Origin: Sinonovacula constricta
Taxonomy: Eukaryota > Mollusca > Bivalvia > Cardiida > Solecurtidae
Length of the DNA: 64,000 bases
Assembly (NCBI GenBank): GCA_007844125.1
Contig: CM017555.1
Span: 26,775,624-26,839,623, forward strand
Direction of reading: 5' to 3'
Part shown: in pieces, positions 54,123 to 64,000 of the stretch
How positions within the stretch are numbered: position 1 is the first letter of the stretch
How the letters are laid out: each line of letters begins with the position of its first letter
Notes under the pieces: generated by a model
The model's database searches: none
Told to the model about the DNA's origin: nothing
What the model saw: only the letters and a program-made list of their open reading frames with translations
Program-made: the position numbers and the translations under genes

Positions 54123-54752
54123 TAGAGATGGGCCGATATCATCGAAGCATCGGCGAATCGTGATAATTGCCTTCATGATACAGCATCGCGATACATTGCT
54201 GAGGAATCGATATTGAACGATACTGTTATTATTAATCACGAAACACTATAATTTATGCCCGTATTGTTTACTTACATACTGCCCACGTAAATGGAACAAA
54301 GTGAATCTATTATAAAGCTTACGTAAATAAAAAATATATCGAAGCGCTTAATTTCACAAAATATTTGTTACAGGACCTCTTTTTCCTCAAAATATTTTGT
54401 TCTAACCGGTAACCAGCTGTAAGCGTGTTCTTTTTTTCATATCTATAACCTAAGCGACATATGCTTTCAAAACAACTACAACAATGTGTTTATTAATTTA
54501 TAATCATCTTAAGCCAGAGCGATGTCTTTGATATTCAAGTTTGATAGCCTTTTGAAATTAAAAACATTCTAGCCACAGTGATTCTTTCACTTAATAAACC
54601 TATTAAAACAATAAACAGAAATGAGTATATTAATTAAGTAAGGCGTAAATTCACTAAATTGCATTTATTTTGTTTCAATGAAAACATCGTGATACTATAT
54701 CGCGATACAATTCAGATATCGTGATACATTTTCAGCGGCGGTACCCAATCTA
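54123..54752. mobile_element. hAT-type non-autonomous element (630 bp) with 8-bp TSD
   Basis: Left end TAGAGATGGGCCGATATC; right end reads TAGATTGGGTACCGCCGC as reverse complement. The 8-mer ATCGGTGG flanks both sides exactly (54115-54122 and 54753-54760). Subterminal repeats with TCGTGATA / ATCGCGATAC lie at both ends (54156-54220 and 54680-54735). No coding frame. The terminal TAGxxxTGGG form and the 8-bp duplication fit hAT. Confidence 0.85.
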
Positions 54753-54769
54753 ATCGGTGGACAGAAAGA

Positions 54770-57320
54770 TATAATGACTGAGACAAATCTCGAAGAGAGG
54801 CAGGCAGTAAGACAGATTGATAATTTTCACACGGTATGTAAATTTAAGCAGATCTATATAAAATATGGAAAAATAAAATATCCGTCTTACATTTTATGAC
54901 AACAAAGACAAACAAACAGTTAAACATGAGAACGTTTCCACCTGTTATAAGGCTAGCAAATCATTCCATAAACCAAAACATTTAATATCTTAAATACCGA
55001 AGTACAGATGTGACATTTCAAATAAAGTTATTTAAAAAATAAACAACTGACCTATGAGGTAATCAAGAACGGATGCAAGCAACCTTCAAACAACCATTTA
55101 ATAGAGAACAGAACAGAACAAAACATATGTTTATTTAAGAAGACTAAAGCATAAAAGCTCATCGTCACATAAACAAAATATCGATGCATGCAAACATTGT
55201 GATTATGACAGTAAACAACAGAAAAAATCAAAATAAATACAGGCGAGAGTGACATACACATGGTAATCGAATAAATTGACATGTATGTTTAATATAACAT
55301 TTATTACTTATGTTATAAATACTTCCTAACAATATTTTAACAATTTAAAGAACTTCTTTATCTCGTAAATGCATGTTTACAGTAAAAAGCTAGACGCTTT
55401 AACAATAAATGTTTTTCGTGTTAAGTAGTTTAATTAATTTATACATATTTGGCCTATTACAAAAGTATTTTGGGATACATTTTTATCTTATTTTTGCATA
55501 TTAAGGATATATCAAAACGAAATGAAATGCAATTTCGATGTCATTTTTTGTTTTAATATGTACATTTCCTTTCATACCTAACAAATTATCGCGCCTCCCT
55601 TTATCTATTGATAGATCATGCGATGATAGCTTAATTGTTGCAATAATGTTTCTTAGTTTACTATTTTTGTAACAATAATAAATACGACGACATTTCAATA
55701 GATCTACTTGTATTTATTTCCTTTAATAAACACAATGGTGTGCTACTTCTTATACCAGTTTCCCATTGATTGAAATATATATTCTTCAATCTGTTTGAAA
55801 GTATTCGAGCGAACATGTTAAGACTGACAGACTCTGGGTATAGCCATACATCGTTACAACCAGCTCCTTGTAAGATGTCTCGAGGACCAGTTAATAGTAT
55901 TACTGTTTTAATCTATCTCACGTCTTCGGAGATGTATAATATTATTTAACAACGCATTCTCACTATTGATACCAAATAAATTTAACCAATACTTTATTAT
56001 TCTTGTGCATAAAGGGAAAGAGTATCTGTTGATTGTTTAGCATTTAATACCCATTTGCAAAATTATTTCTTATATAGGCCTACTATTTCGTGACAATCCG
56101 CTTTTAGATAGCCCCAAATTTTGATTTAGATAACAGTAAACTTATACATGCATTAGAAACGAAAAGATTAATTACTTGACAAATGGCAATAACGAAACCA
56201 AAGACTTAATTGTAGGGAACGTAGAAATTGGTGGTTACATGCGTGAAGATTTTAAACAGTGAACACGTATAGGAGGTATAGGAGAGAGAGGGGGGAGGGG
56301 GAAAACAAAGACAGAGACAAAGAAAGAATGAGAGAAAAAAAGAGAGATGAGATAAAGAGAGATAGAGACCCAAAGATCTGATGGTTACAACAGAAAGAGA
56401 AATATCTCGAAAAGAAAAAGATCGTTCATAACTGGAAAAAAAATTCTTTCAATTTCTTTTGTTTTTCTTGCTTGCTGCATGATAATTATTGTTTATTATC
56501 ATTATTGTTACTATTGTTATTATTATTATCGAAGACATCGAAGATTCTACTACCTTTGCTGAAGGATTGTTTGCCTTCAGAATTAAAATAGTTTTTAACT
56601 TGTCCACAACTGTAAGTCATTTGGGTTTGATAAGGTTAAAACCTCATTTTTAAAAGTCTTATTCATTTATATTGAAATGGTAAAGTAACGATTTATAACT
56701 GTTTGGAATAGAGAGAAAAAAGGTCACTGCAGTCAGAAATGACAACGTAAATGAACGGATTTGTCAATTTATAAGGAAACATAAACCAGGATCATTAGTA
56801 AATGGAACAGCGTCAACTCTGCATACCATTAAGCTACCAGCAACAATCTTTACATAAATCAGGCACGTCCAGCCATGGCGATATAGATCAATAATTAAAC
56901 TTTGCAGTAGAAAAAGAGACCACCAAAAGGCTATTCAAACAAATAAAAAGAAGGACTGGATACTTACAAGCGTCTTCAGAAACAAACTTAGAATTCTGAC
57001 AAAACATCAAACTCTTTTTTTACAGACGGCAACAAAAAGGTTTATCAAGTCGTGTTTAGCCTTTTATGTTGCGTTGTAATATGTCATAAAATTGCCTTTA
57101 AAAAAATGCATTTGAGTTATCAATTCATCAATGCAAACATTAACTTTTAACAAAGTTTCTTACATACTATTCCTCTTATTACCCAAAGATGTTAAATTCC
57201 TATCGTGTGTTTACTGCGTCAAAACTACTCCTCATCTGGGAGCCATGCATCTTTGATTGTTACGCCCCTTTAATCACAGAACACTCTAGCATGGTGGGGC
57301 TACAATGGTGATCAGCCGCT
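54770..57320. other. No gene seen
   Basis: AT-rich sequence without a supported gene or bounded repeat, apart from the purine-rich tract at 56270-56430. Confidence 0.45.
56270..56430 (+). repeat. Purine-rich (GA) tract
   Basis: A strongly A/G-biased run (GAGAGAGAGGGGGGAGGGGG and AAGAGAGATGAGATAAAGAG) with few pyrimidines. Low complexity. Confidence 0.8.
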
Positions 57321-57329
57321 GCACGTTGG

Positions 57330-57990
57330 TAGTTAACTCTGCTTGTTTCTACGGAGCCAAATCCAGCTTGATGATTTCTCAGAAGCACTTCCTATAGCCT
57401 GTATTCATTATTTTCTGTATAAACCGGGAATTCCCAGTGTTGTAAACATCTTCCACAGGGAAATAGATAGAGACCCTCTGCATCCCACCTCTACAGGGAA
57501 GATTCAGGCACTCCATTCCTTCTGTCTACAGTCATGCAAAAAACTGGGCATACTTGTTGCCTTTGCTGTCATGTACCTCGTAGCATATGGCTTCCAAGGA
57601 CATAGTAAGTTCTGTTGCTAAAATGGTCTTTCCGTAGTTTGACCATAGGACCATATCTGGTGTGTACAACTTCATGGAACTGAAGTTTCTTAGCCTAATC
57701 CACTGCCATAACCCATACCACAGTAGTGTTCAGGTTATCACGTTTTTTGAGGATGCTTTGGTCTTTTGTCTTTCTTTCACAAACCCAACGAAGCTTGCTT
57801 GGTGGCGCAAGATGGCGTAGTACTCTGTCATGATCAGGTAAGATGCAAATTGAAACTTTTCAATCTTCACATAAATTCGGTGGTGGTTACGAGTCTTGAA
57901 GCACAGAGGCGGATCCAGAACATTTTGGTGTGTGTGTGAGGGGGGGGGGGTATGACTCAAGATCCATTCAACTTTATCGAAGTACATACT
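57330..57990 (-). pseudogene. Non-LTR retrotransposon C-terminal remnant
   Basis: Read on the - strand over three frames: SYLIMTEYYAI (about 57830), PDMVLWSNYGKTILATELT (about 57610-57670), GNKYAQFF, DCRQKEWSA, IFPVEVGCRGSLSISLWKMF then TTLGIPGLYRK, and SASEKSSSWIWLRRNK (about 57345-57395). This order matches the conserved tail after the RT of a widespread invertebrate LINE group (RPDIVxWS, ELTVPWE, FPVEVGCRGF, LGxxG, SxWLWLRR). Stops and shifts throughout show it is dead. The + strand frame over it is a shadow. Confidence 0.7.
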
Positions 57991-58372
57991 AAATATATAT
58001 ACACAGTATGATACCCTAACTTCGACCTAAGCAGTCCACAGACAAAATGTACTTTAAAGGCTTAGTATTGTTTAAGCTTACATGTATGTGTTTTAACAAC
58101 TCAACTCTTTAACTGGTGGTTTGCATCCCCCACCCCCACCCCGGCATAGTCATTAATGAAAATCTGTGGAAAAGCACAGTGTTGTAAATTGTTTCAGATG
58201 GAACTGTAGTAATTATATTTTTTTCTAAAAACGTCCTCACTCAAATTTTCGGCAAATTGCCTTTTTCAATAGTTAAACATAAACAGGTTCTGTCTCTATA
58301 TATTTGCCAACGTTTATGTGCGCTGCCATAATTAGTTGAAATCATCGATATCGGCGAATCATCTCTCGTGTG

Positions 58373-58771
58373 TATGTAGGTAGTCGGATTACCTCGGCAA
58401 ATTTCCCTAAATGGGACTTCTTTCATGACAGACGACAAAACGAAGATGGCAGCTCGAATGACAGCTCCCTAAAGAACGATGCCTGTAAAAATTTACTTTG
58501 TGGCTGCTTCAAATTTAAATCATCCAAGTTTAATTTACCCGGCTCAGCAAAGAAAGAGCTGTCAAACTGCGCCATTGTTTATGCTTTGTACGAACTACAT
58601 TTTAAGCATATTCTTCTGACTTCCGCCGAACAAAACGATCGTGATTTCTGTAAGTATCATTGCACCAGATACATCGGAGGGCTAATTGTCCCGAGGACGG
58701 AATTACCCGAGGTGTTCCGATTGCAAACACCGACCATAGTAACATTCATTTCCGTTTTGGAAGGCAAATAA
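58373..58771 (+). CDS. Unrecognised open frame, about 133 codons
   Basis: An open frame with no family I recognise and no ATG near its start (first codon of the frame is GTG). It contains CKNLLCGCFKFKSSK and CKYHCTRYIGGLIVPRTE, so it is Cys-rich in places. The region is more GC-rich than its surroundings, which favours coding or exon status, but the opposite strand was not excluded. It could be an exon of the RVVL-repeat gene 0.9 kb downstream, or chance. Confidence 0.2.
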   Translation, partial: YVGSRITSANFPKWDFFHDRRQNEDGSSNDSSLKNDACKNLLCGCFKFKSSKFNLPGSAKKELSNCAIVYALYELHFKHILLTSAEQNDRDFCKYHCTRYIGGLIVPRTELPEVFRLQTPTIVTFISVLEGK

Positions 58772-59661
58772 TTTTGTTGTGAAAAAAAGTCATGTCGCGG
58801 GTTTTGTTTAAATTCGACTTAGAAAGAACTCAACTGAGTGCAAATTTACAAATTGGAGGTACAAAAAGCACATGTTTAAAGTAAGAAACATGTTATCTGA
58901 GAAGAAAACCTGACCGTTTTTGTTTGTTTTAAAATATGTATTCATGTCAGTTTATATGTCACATTATTCAGATTATAAACATATTCACATTTCATTTATT
59001 TTTATAAACATCTCACTGCTCCTCATAACTGGACTTGTACGTTTGATATTGAAATAAAACAAGTCATTACAACAGACCGCATGTTTATGGCTTGGTAATC
59101 ACCATCTGAAGCAATGAGAAGTGATTAGGGGAGGGGGGCGCAGCAGCCTCTAATATAATCCAAACTTAAGTAAGTAAATCAAGAAAAAAAGTATAAACTC
59201 GCTTTAAATAAATCTACACTTGATTTCAATATTCTATGGAAAAGTGTAGAAAAAGCATGTACAGGTACAGTGAATTACTCCTAAAGATTTATCTGTCCAA
59301 ATTTTAGGAATTACGCAATTTAAAACAATATATGTATATAATTATACACTCTTTTTATTTTCTCATTACAGTAAGTCTGCAGCAATCTTTTCCAAAATTG
59401 TGTCAGCTTGCTTAAAAGCAATAACACTAAACTTCAAAACTGAGTGTCTGATTGAGCAGACATGAAGATATGTGGGATGAAAAGGAGAAGTTCTTGATAG
59501 AAGCGAAGGTAATGTTTTATAAATGTTCAAATATCTTGCTGTTTGTTCGTTGTTGTTGTTGTTGTAGGGATTTTTTTGCCTTGAAAAGAAATAACAAAAT
59601 AAATAGAAACATCAAATCCTTACAAATTAATAAGAGTTGCCCGTCAAAGACGTGGTTAAAA

Positions 59662-60767
59662 ATGACTGATACAGTTAAAAGGGTTGTTCTACAAGGAACA
59701 CACATTCCTAATCCCTACACATTGACAAGTTTTTCCACAAAACGCAAAGACACTAGAACTAACTATGTGACAAGAGTTGTCCTAGAAGGAGATCCTGGCA
59801 CTTCAAATCATAACGAAACACCTAGGGTTGTTCTGTCAGCATCCAACAATCACAATCCATACAAAGTAACAAGGGTCATTTAACAAGCTTCTGACAGTAA
59901 TAATCCTGACACAAGCTGACAAGGGTTGTCTCACAAGAATCTATGCCTTCCAATGATGGCAAAATTAATAGGGTCTTTCAACAACCCCCGAAGTATGTTG
60001 CACCATATGATGGAAGCAGGCAGGTCATATGTACAACCAGACTGGGTAGCTCTGACCATGTGACAAGGTTTGTTACACCAATACCATCTCAGATCAGTGA
60101 CAGACTTGCGGGACAGAAGAGACGGGCCACTGATGATGAGGATGATTATTGTGGACCTCCAGCTAAACGATCTAAATTATCTGTATCTGTTCATTATGGT
60201 AAATAATATAGGCTTTTTTCAAAGTTCAGATTATTGTTTATTGTTTGGCAATTTCATTACCATGGAACTGTGCGTTAAAAGATTTTAAGTGTTTTTGATT
60301 TCTTTCTCAATTAAACTAGTGGAAATCAAAATACATAATAACATAGGATTTTGAGTTATCCAACACTACAAAAGAATTGCTTTTTCCCCACATTTGTGTC
60401 TTTTTATTTAGAAAGAGTTCTTTACTTTCTGTCCTCTGTAAAGCTTTTGCAGCAAAGGGTATCCATTTTATCTACACCAGTCTCTGTTTATTACTAACAA
60501 CCTTTTACGACATATAATTGTATCTGTTTATTCTTTTCTACAGAAATGACTGCAAGTAGCTATCAAATCCAGTCTGTAGAGACCATTTACTGTAAGTCTC
60601 CAGCTATCGAGACCCTACATTATGCCTCTCCAGGTGGTTTAAGAAAAGCCCTGAGAAACGTAAACCAGATTTACTATGTCCGCCTGGCAGGCTTCAAAGG
60701 AGGAGCTACCAGAGAGTTGGGGCTTATGTGCCCTTGTGAATTTATAATTAGTGAACTCAGGATTTAA
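59662..60767 (+). pseudogene. RVVL-repeat protein gene, unrecognised family, with one stop and one frameshift
   Basis: The frame starts MTDTVKRVVLQGT at 59662. Units of about 18-30 residues recur around a (T/K/P)RVVL core: VKRVVLQGT, VTRVVLEGD, PRVVLSAS, VTRVI, TRVVSQES, INRVFQQPP, VTRFVTP. After the repeats comes GQKRRATDDEDDYCGPPAKR, a bipartite nuclear-localisation-like stretch. Donor at 60198 (CATTATG|gtaaat) joins an exon at 60544-60767 in phase (acceptor tctacag), whose product is EMTASSYQIQSVETIYC ... VNQIYYVRLAGFKGGATREL, ending at TAA 60765. Breaks: TAA at 59881-59883 where the repeat predicts Leu (T to A change), and a one-base shift near 59914. Either a young pseudogene or sequencing error. 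Earlier exons upstream are possible. Function unknown. Confidence 0.5.
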
Positions 60768-60784
60768 ATAAATATTTATAATAA

Positions 60785-60990
60785 TTGATTACTTTACTGA
60801 TGATGAAAATTGGTGTGATGAGGAGGAAGATGGAGATGATTATGAATCTGATGAAGATGATAATGTTGATGATGATGGTTGTTATTGCCACTGCTTCTTC
60901 ATTTGTTACGAAGGATAAAATGTTAATGATAATAAAAATTGTGATTTTGATGATTAAGATAATGATTAAGATAACCATGATGATAAACTA
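60785..60990 (+). repeat. Degenerate (GATGAT/ATAATGAT) tract
   Basis: Simple ATG/GAT/AAT triplets follow the RVVL-repeat gene directly. Met/Ile-rich frames on both strands are artefacts. AATAAA at about 61064 could serve as its polyadenylation signal. Confidence 0.7.
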
Positions 60991-61554
60991 ATTTATTTAT
61001 AAAAATGAAGAATTTGTGTTTAGTATTGGTCTAATAAAATGAAATGAAATTTGACATGATAAATAAATGTATTTTTTCTGTTGTATATTTTTAGTTTGGG
61101 CTATACGAAATTGGAGTTACTTTATACAGTAATCATGTGGTATAGAATCAGCATGCTATTTTTGCTGATTGTGTTATGAGACTTAGACTTCATAATCGAA
61201 TCAGTATCAAAAGTTCTTCTTTTTTTTTTCAAAATTTCTCCTTTTTGTCATTAGGCTTTGTTTTTTTACATGAAGATTTTTGTGTAAAAATGATCTCTTT
61301 TTTTTTCAAAAAAAAACTTTTATCTTATATATGTTACGTGTTTTTCTCTCTTTTTTTTAAGATTTAAAGATTTTATCATTTTTTATTGTTGGTTGAGCAC
61401 ATTGTAATATTACAATTGTTTATTTTGAGCACAATTTCGAATTTCTACGGGTTTTTTTGTGTTTGTTTTTTTGTGTGTGTGTCTGTGTTTTTTATCTGTT
61501 TATAACTATATAATAATGGGAAATCAGTAAATTAATTGACCTTATAGAAACTTT

Positions 61555-62078
61555 TGTTTTATTTTCTCCTTACTCCTTTGTTCTCTTCAATATGTGTTTC
61601 AACAAATTTATTCCTTCAAATTCTTTACTTTTCTTTCTTTTTCATCACGCTGTATCCTTTCTGCTATAGTCTTTTCCTTCTCCACAATATTTTTGTCTTC
61701 GTTTTATAACTTCTGTCTGTACTATCTTTAGCCACCCATTTTCGTTTTTCCTCACTCTACAATATCTCTTTCCTTTTCTCATGCTTCACAATATCTCTTC
61801 TTCCCATTTTTTATTTTTCTAAAATAACTGTGCTTCCCTTTTCGTTCTTCCTCTACAATGTCTCCACTTCCCTTTTTTTTTTACAATATCTGTTATTCCC
61901 TTTTTTCTATGCAATGTCTGCTTCTCTTTTTTTCTCTCTAATGTCTCTGCTTCCCTTTTTTCTTTTCTCTACAATATCTGCTTCCTTTTTCTTTTTCCTC
62001 ACTCTACAATGCTCTCGTCTGTCCCCACAGCGTATTTTGCTTTCTCTGTCTTTATTCTCACTTTAATATATCAATGAT

Positions 62079-62136
<58 letters not shown>

Positions 62137-62690
62137 ACTCTCTCTCTCTCTCTCTCTCTCTAAAATGTGTATTTCCTATTTCACACCACCCCTCTTAATA
62201 TCAGTTGCTTAGCCCTTTTATATCTCATTGCACTGTCGCCTTCTATGTCTCTCTCCTTTTTTCTACAATGTTCGCTTTCCTCTTTTATCTCCCTATACTA
62301 CCATGGCTTTGCTTTCCCTTTGTCTCATGCCCACTCTACGATAAATATGCTTTAACTGTCTCTCTCCTTTTCCATACATTGTTTCCGCTTTCCTTTGGTG
62401 CCTTTGTTTTTTCTTTTTCACATACTCACTCTACATTAAATATGATTTCTCCTTCCTCTGCTAATTCATACAATGTCTCTGCTTTCCATCAATGTTTTTA
62501 CTGTCCCTTTCTTATAGCCCAGACTACTATAAATATTCTTTCGCCTTTCTTTCTTTTTCCTACAATGTCGCTGCTTTCCGTCAATGTCTTGCTTTTCTTT
62601 CTCACATACCGACTCTACAATGAATCAGCTCTCCCTTTCGTTATCCCTTTTCCTAATGCTATTTTTTCTCATTTTTTATAAACAAATTAA
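61555..62690 (+). repeat. Pyrimidine-rich degenerate minisatellite
   Basis: About 1.1 kb where the + strand is overwhelmingly C and T. A loose unit CTACAATGTCTCTGCTTCCC followed by TTTTTTC recurs with irregular spacing of about 40-70 bp (61855, 61910, 61937, 61970, 62262, 62480, 62560 and others). A (CT)n run is embedded. The long open frames (Phe/Ser/Leu-rich) are composition artefacts. A similar unit restarts at the very end of the window (63940-64000). Confidence 0.75.
62078..62162 (+). repeat. (CT)n microsatellite
   Basis: About 80 bp of CT dinucleotides with one interruption (TTTCA). Confidence 0.95.
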
Positions 62691-63419
62691 AATGTAACAT
62701 TTTTCTACATTCAAACATTCATAAACAAAAGGCTGATTTTGGATTTACACAAATACGGAACCGCACAAGAGCTGCTATCGTTTTCCTGCTGCCGTTCCGG
62801 TGCCGTTTAGCTGCCGTATATGGATTATTAACCTAAACCTTTATTTTTGCCCCATATCTCTCCGTTTTCTCATCCATGATGTTACTTTTCTACCCATATC
62901 ATACATTGCAGCGAATTGATAGATTTCAGGTTTCCTATTTGAGTCGTACTTTTTAATCGATTTATATACATGTACATTTGTGGTCAGCTAATTAGCAATT
63001 CGTGGCTTATGTTTTTTAGATGTTCAATACTTTGGCTAGGTACTCAATATTCCAAACTCGAGGTTAATTCAAAGTTGTAGTGTGTAATTAGGATTCGTAA
63101 CTGAGCGTAATCAATACATATGAATTCCTAATATGATTCTATAAAACAGTGAATTCTTGACAATACTCGTGCAATGCCGACCAAACAACCTTTTGCCATT
63201 AGGACCAGATGATTCGCGCATTTTTAAATTTACAAATTCGTGTGATTTTTACTCTGTGTGAAATAGTAGAATATAAATAAATTGGCACACATAAATTTAA
63301 CGACAAATTCTATTACATGAGTTTAAGATGGCGGTTGAAAATGTTTGCCCTTACAAGGCGAGTTTCATTGTGTATTTGTAACCTTTTGATAATACTGTCA
63401 GGTACTAGCAACATTTACT

Positions 63420-63662
63420 GGCAGATATAGCGCTGCCTTCACTGTGTATATCACGCCGTGAACACCTGGCATGATACCACACCCAGTCACATTACCCTGA
63501 GACAGGGCCAACCAGTCGTGGAAATACCCTAATAATTGCTCGAACTTTAGCAAGGGATCTATACCACTACCATTTTAACGACTTTGTCGCGGCCAGGGAA
63601 CGAACCCGGGGCCTCCCTTACCTGGAGCCGACGCTCTACCGATTGCGCTACCAAGTCCTGTC
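63420..63662 (-). mobile_element. tRNA-derived SINE, family 1, head intact
   Basis: Body GCAGATATAGCGCTGCCTTC and GCCGTGAACACCTGGCATGA, then the inverted head GAACGAACCCGGGGCCTCC, CTGGAGCCGACGCTCTACCG and ATTGCGCTACCAAGTCCTG. On the - strand it starts CAGGACTTGGTAGCGCAATC. It has the best-preserved tRNA-like head of the four copies; the tail is missing. Confidence 0.75.
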
Positions 63663-63939
63663 AGTAATTGTAGTTTTATTGGTCAGTGTCTCCCATATGT
63701 GTGCAATTCCTAGGCATTCGCAACTCCTTTGCGACAGAACATACTGACTGAAGTCATATGATCATAGAAATATAGAAAACTATAGGACCGGGGTCTGATT
63801 GAGTTATTTTAGTGGACATAAATAGAGGAGATCCAAATAAATCAGACGTCATGACGTCATGCTGATATAACGTCATTGTTGCATAGAGACTGTCAATGAC
63901 GAGATTCCAGAAGGTAAGAACACGAGCGAAATAGTTTTA

Positions 63940-64000
63940 TTACTTCTATCTGTACTATCTTTTGCTTCCCATTTTCTTTCTTTCTCATTATACAATATCT
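63940..64000 (+). repeat. Restart of the pyrimidine-rich repeat at window end
   Basis: TACTTCTATCTGTACTATCT then TTTGCTTCCCATTTTC closely matches 61705-61745 (ACTTCTGTCTGTACTATCTT...). It is cut by the window edge. Confidence 0.6.

Noticed and set aside
57343..57621. 92-codon + strand frame as a gene
   Set aside because: The - strand carries the recognisable LINE tail (FPVEVGCRG and WLRR motifs), so the + frame is a shadow.
61830..62681. Phe/Ser/Leu-rich frames that look like membrane proteins
   Set aside because: They come from a pyrimidine-rich minisatellite; the hydrophobicity is due to TTT, TCT and CTT codons.
1..64000. CRISPR arrays, operons, bacterial promoters or terminators
   Set aside because: The window is intron-containing eukaryotic sequence; repeats present are microsatellites and transposons, with no regular repeat-spacer pattern.

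Overview
The window is eukaryotic, and most likely from a bivalve mollusc. It is AT-rich, has intron-split genes, and is crowded with decayed transposons. Several dispersed repeats look typical of bivalve genomes: blocks with a repeated TGACCTTGACCTT phrase ending in a GACA/GACG run and a hairpin, and blocks with a GGGCCATAAATGTGGCCTCT phrase. The species cannot be named from this sequence alone.

Three host genes can be supported. (1) On the + strand (451-24300) is a large multi-exon gene, open at its 5' side. It encodes a C-x2-C zinc motif, two fibronectin type III domains, a P-loop GTPase domain of the AIG1/septin-like kind, a Cys/His-rich patch and coiled coil. Its six exons join in phase. 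One intron of about 15 kb is filled by transposons. (2) On the - strand (44706-33943) are the first seven exons of DDX54 (Dbp10-type nucleolar DEAD-box helicase). Splice sites and phases are all intact, but the gene stops just after the DEAD motif and no further exon is visible in the window. (3) On the + strand (59662-60767) is an unrecognised gene or pseudogene for a protein with repeated xTRVVL motifs and a basic nuclear-localisation-like stretch. It carries one nonsense codon and one frameshift.

Layout. 1-300: hairpin-ended repeat. 451-24300: the GTPase gene. Its introns hold a 2-kb hAT-type element with an 8-bp target duplication (2004-3997), a LINE reverse-transcriptase fragment (about 4985-5660), a tandem repeat array (5780-6835), two side-by-side copies of a large TIR element (7212-12514 and 12580-16479), SINEs, and another LINE fragment (19430-20140). 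24300-33943: no gene seen; several MITEs, SINEs and a hAT transposase scrap. 33943-44706: DDX54 with a TTAA-flanked element and (TA)n runs in its introns. 45100-51050: two Penelope-like retroelement copies facing each other, with directly repeated 3' regions. 51050-54010: broken PIF/Harbinger-type (ISL2EU-like) parts, namely YqaJ nuclease, DDE transposase and THAP domain. 54123-54752: a hAT-type non-autonomous element with a perfect 8-bp target duplication. 57330-57990: LINE C-terminal remnant. 59662-60767: the RVVL-repeat gene. 61555-64000: a long pyrimidine-biased repeat tract and a SINE.

The mobile elements are almost all dead. The host genes do not form an obvious pathway together. The GTPase and DDX54 genes are convergent, about 9.6 kb apart.
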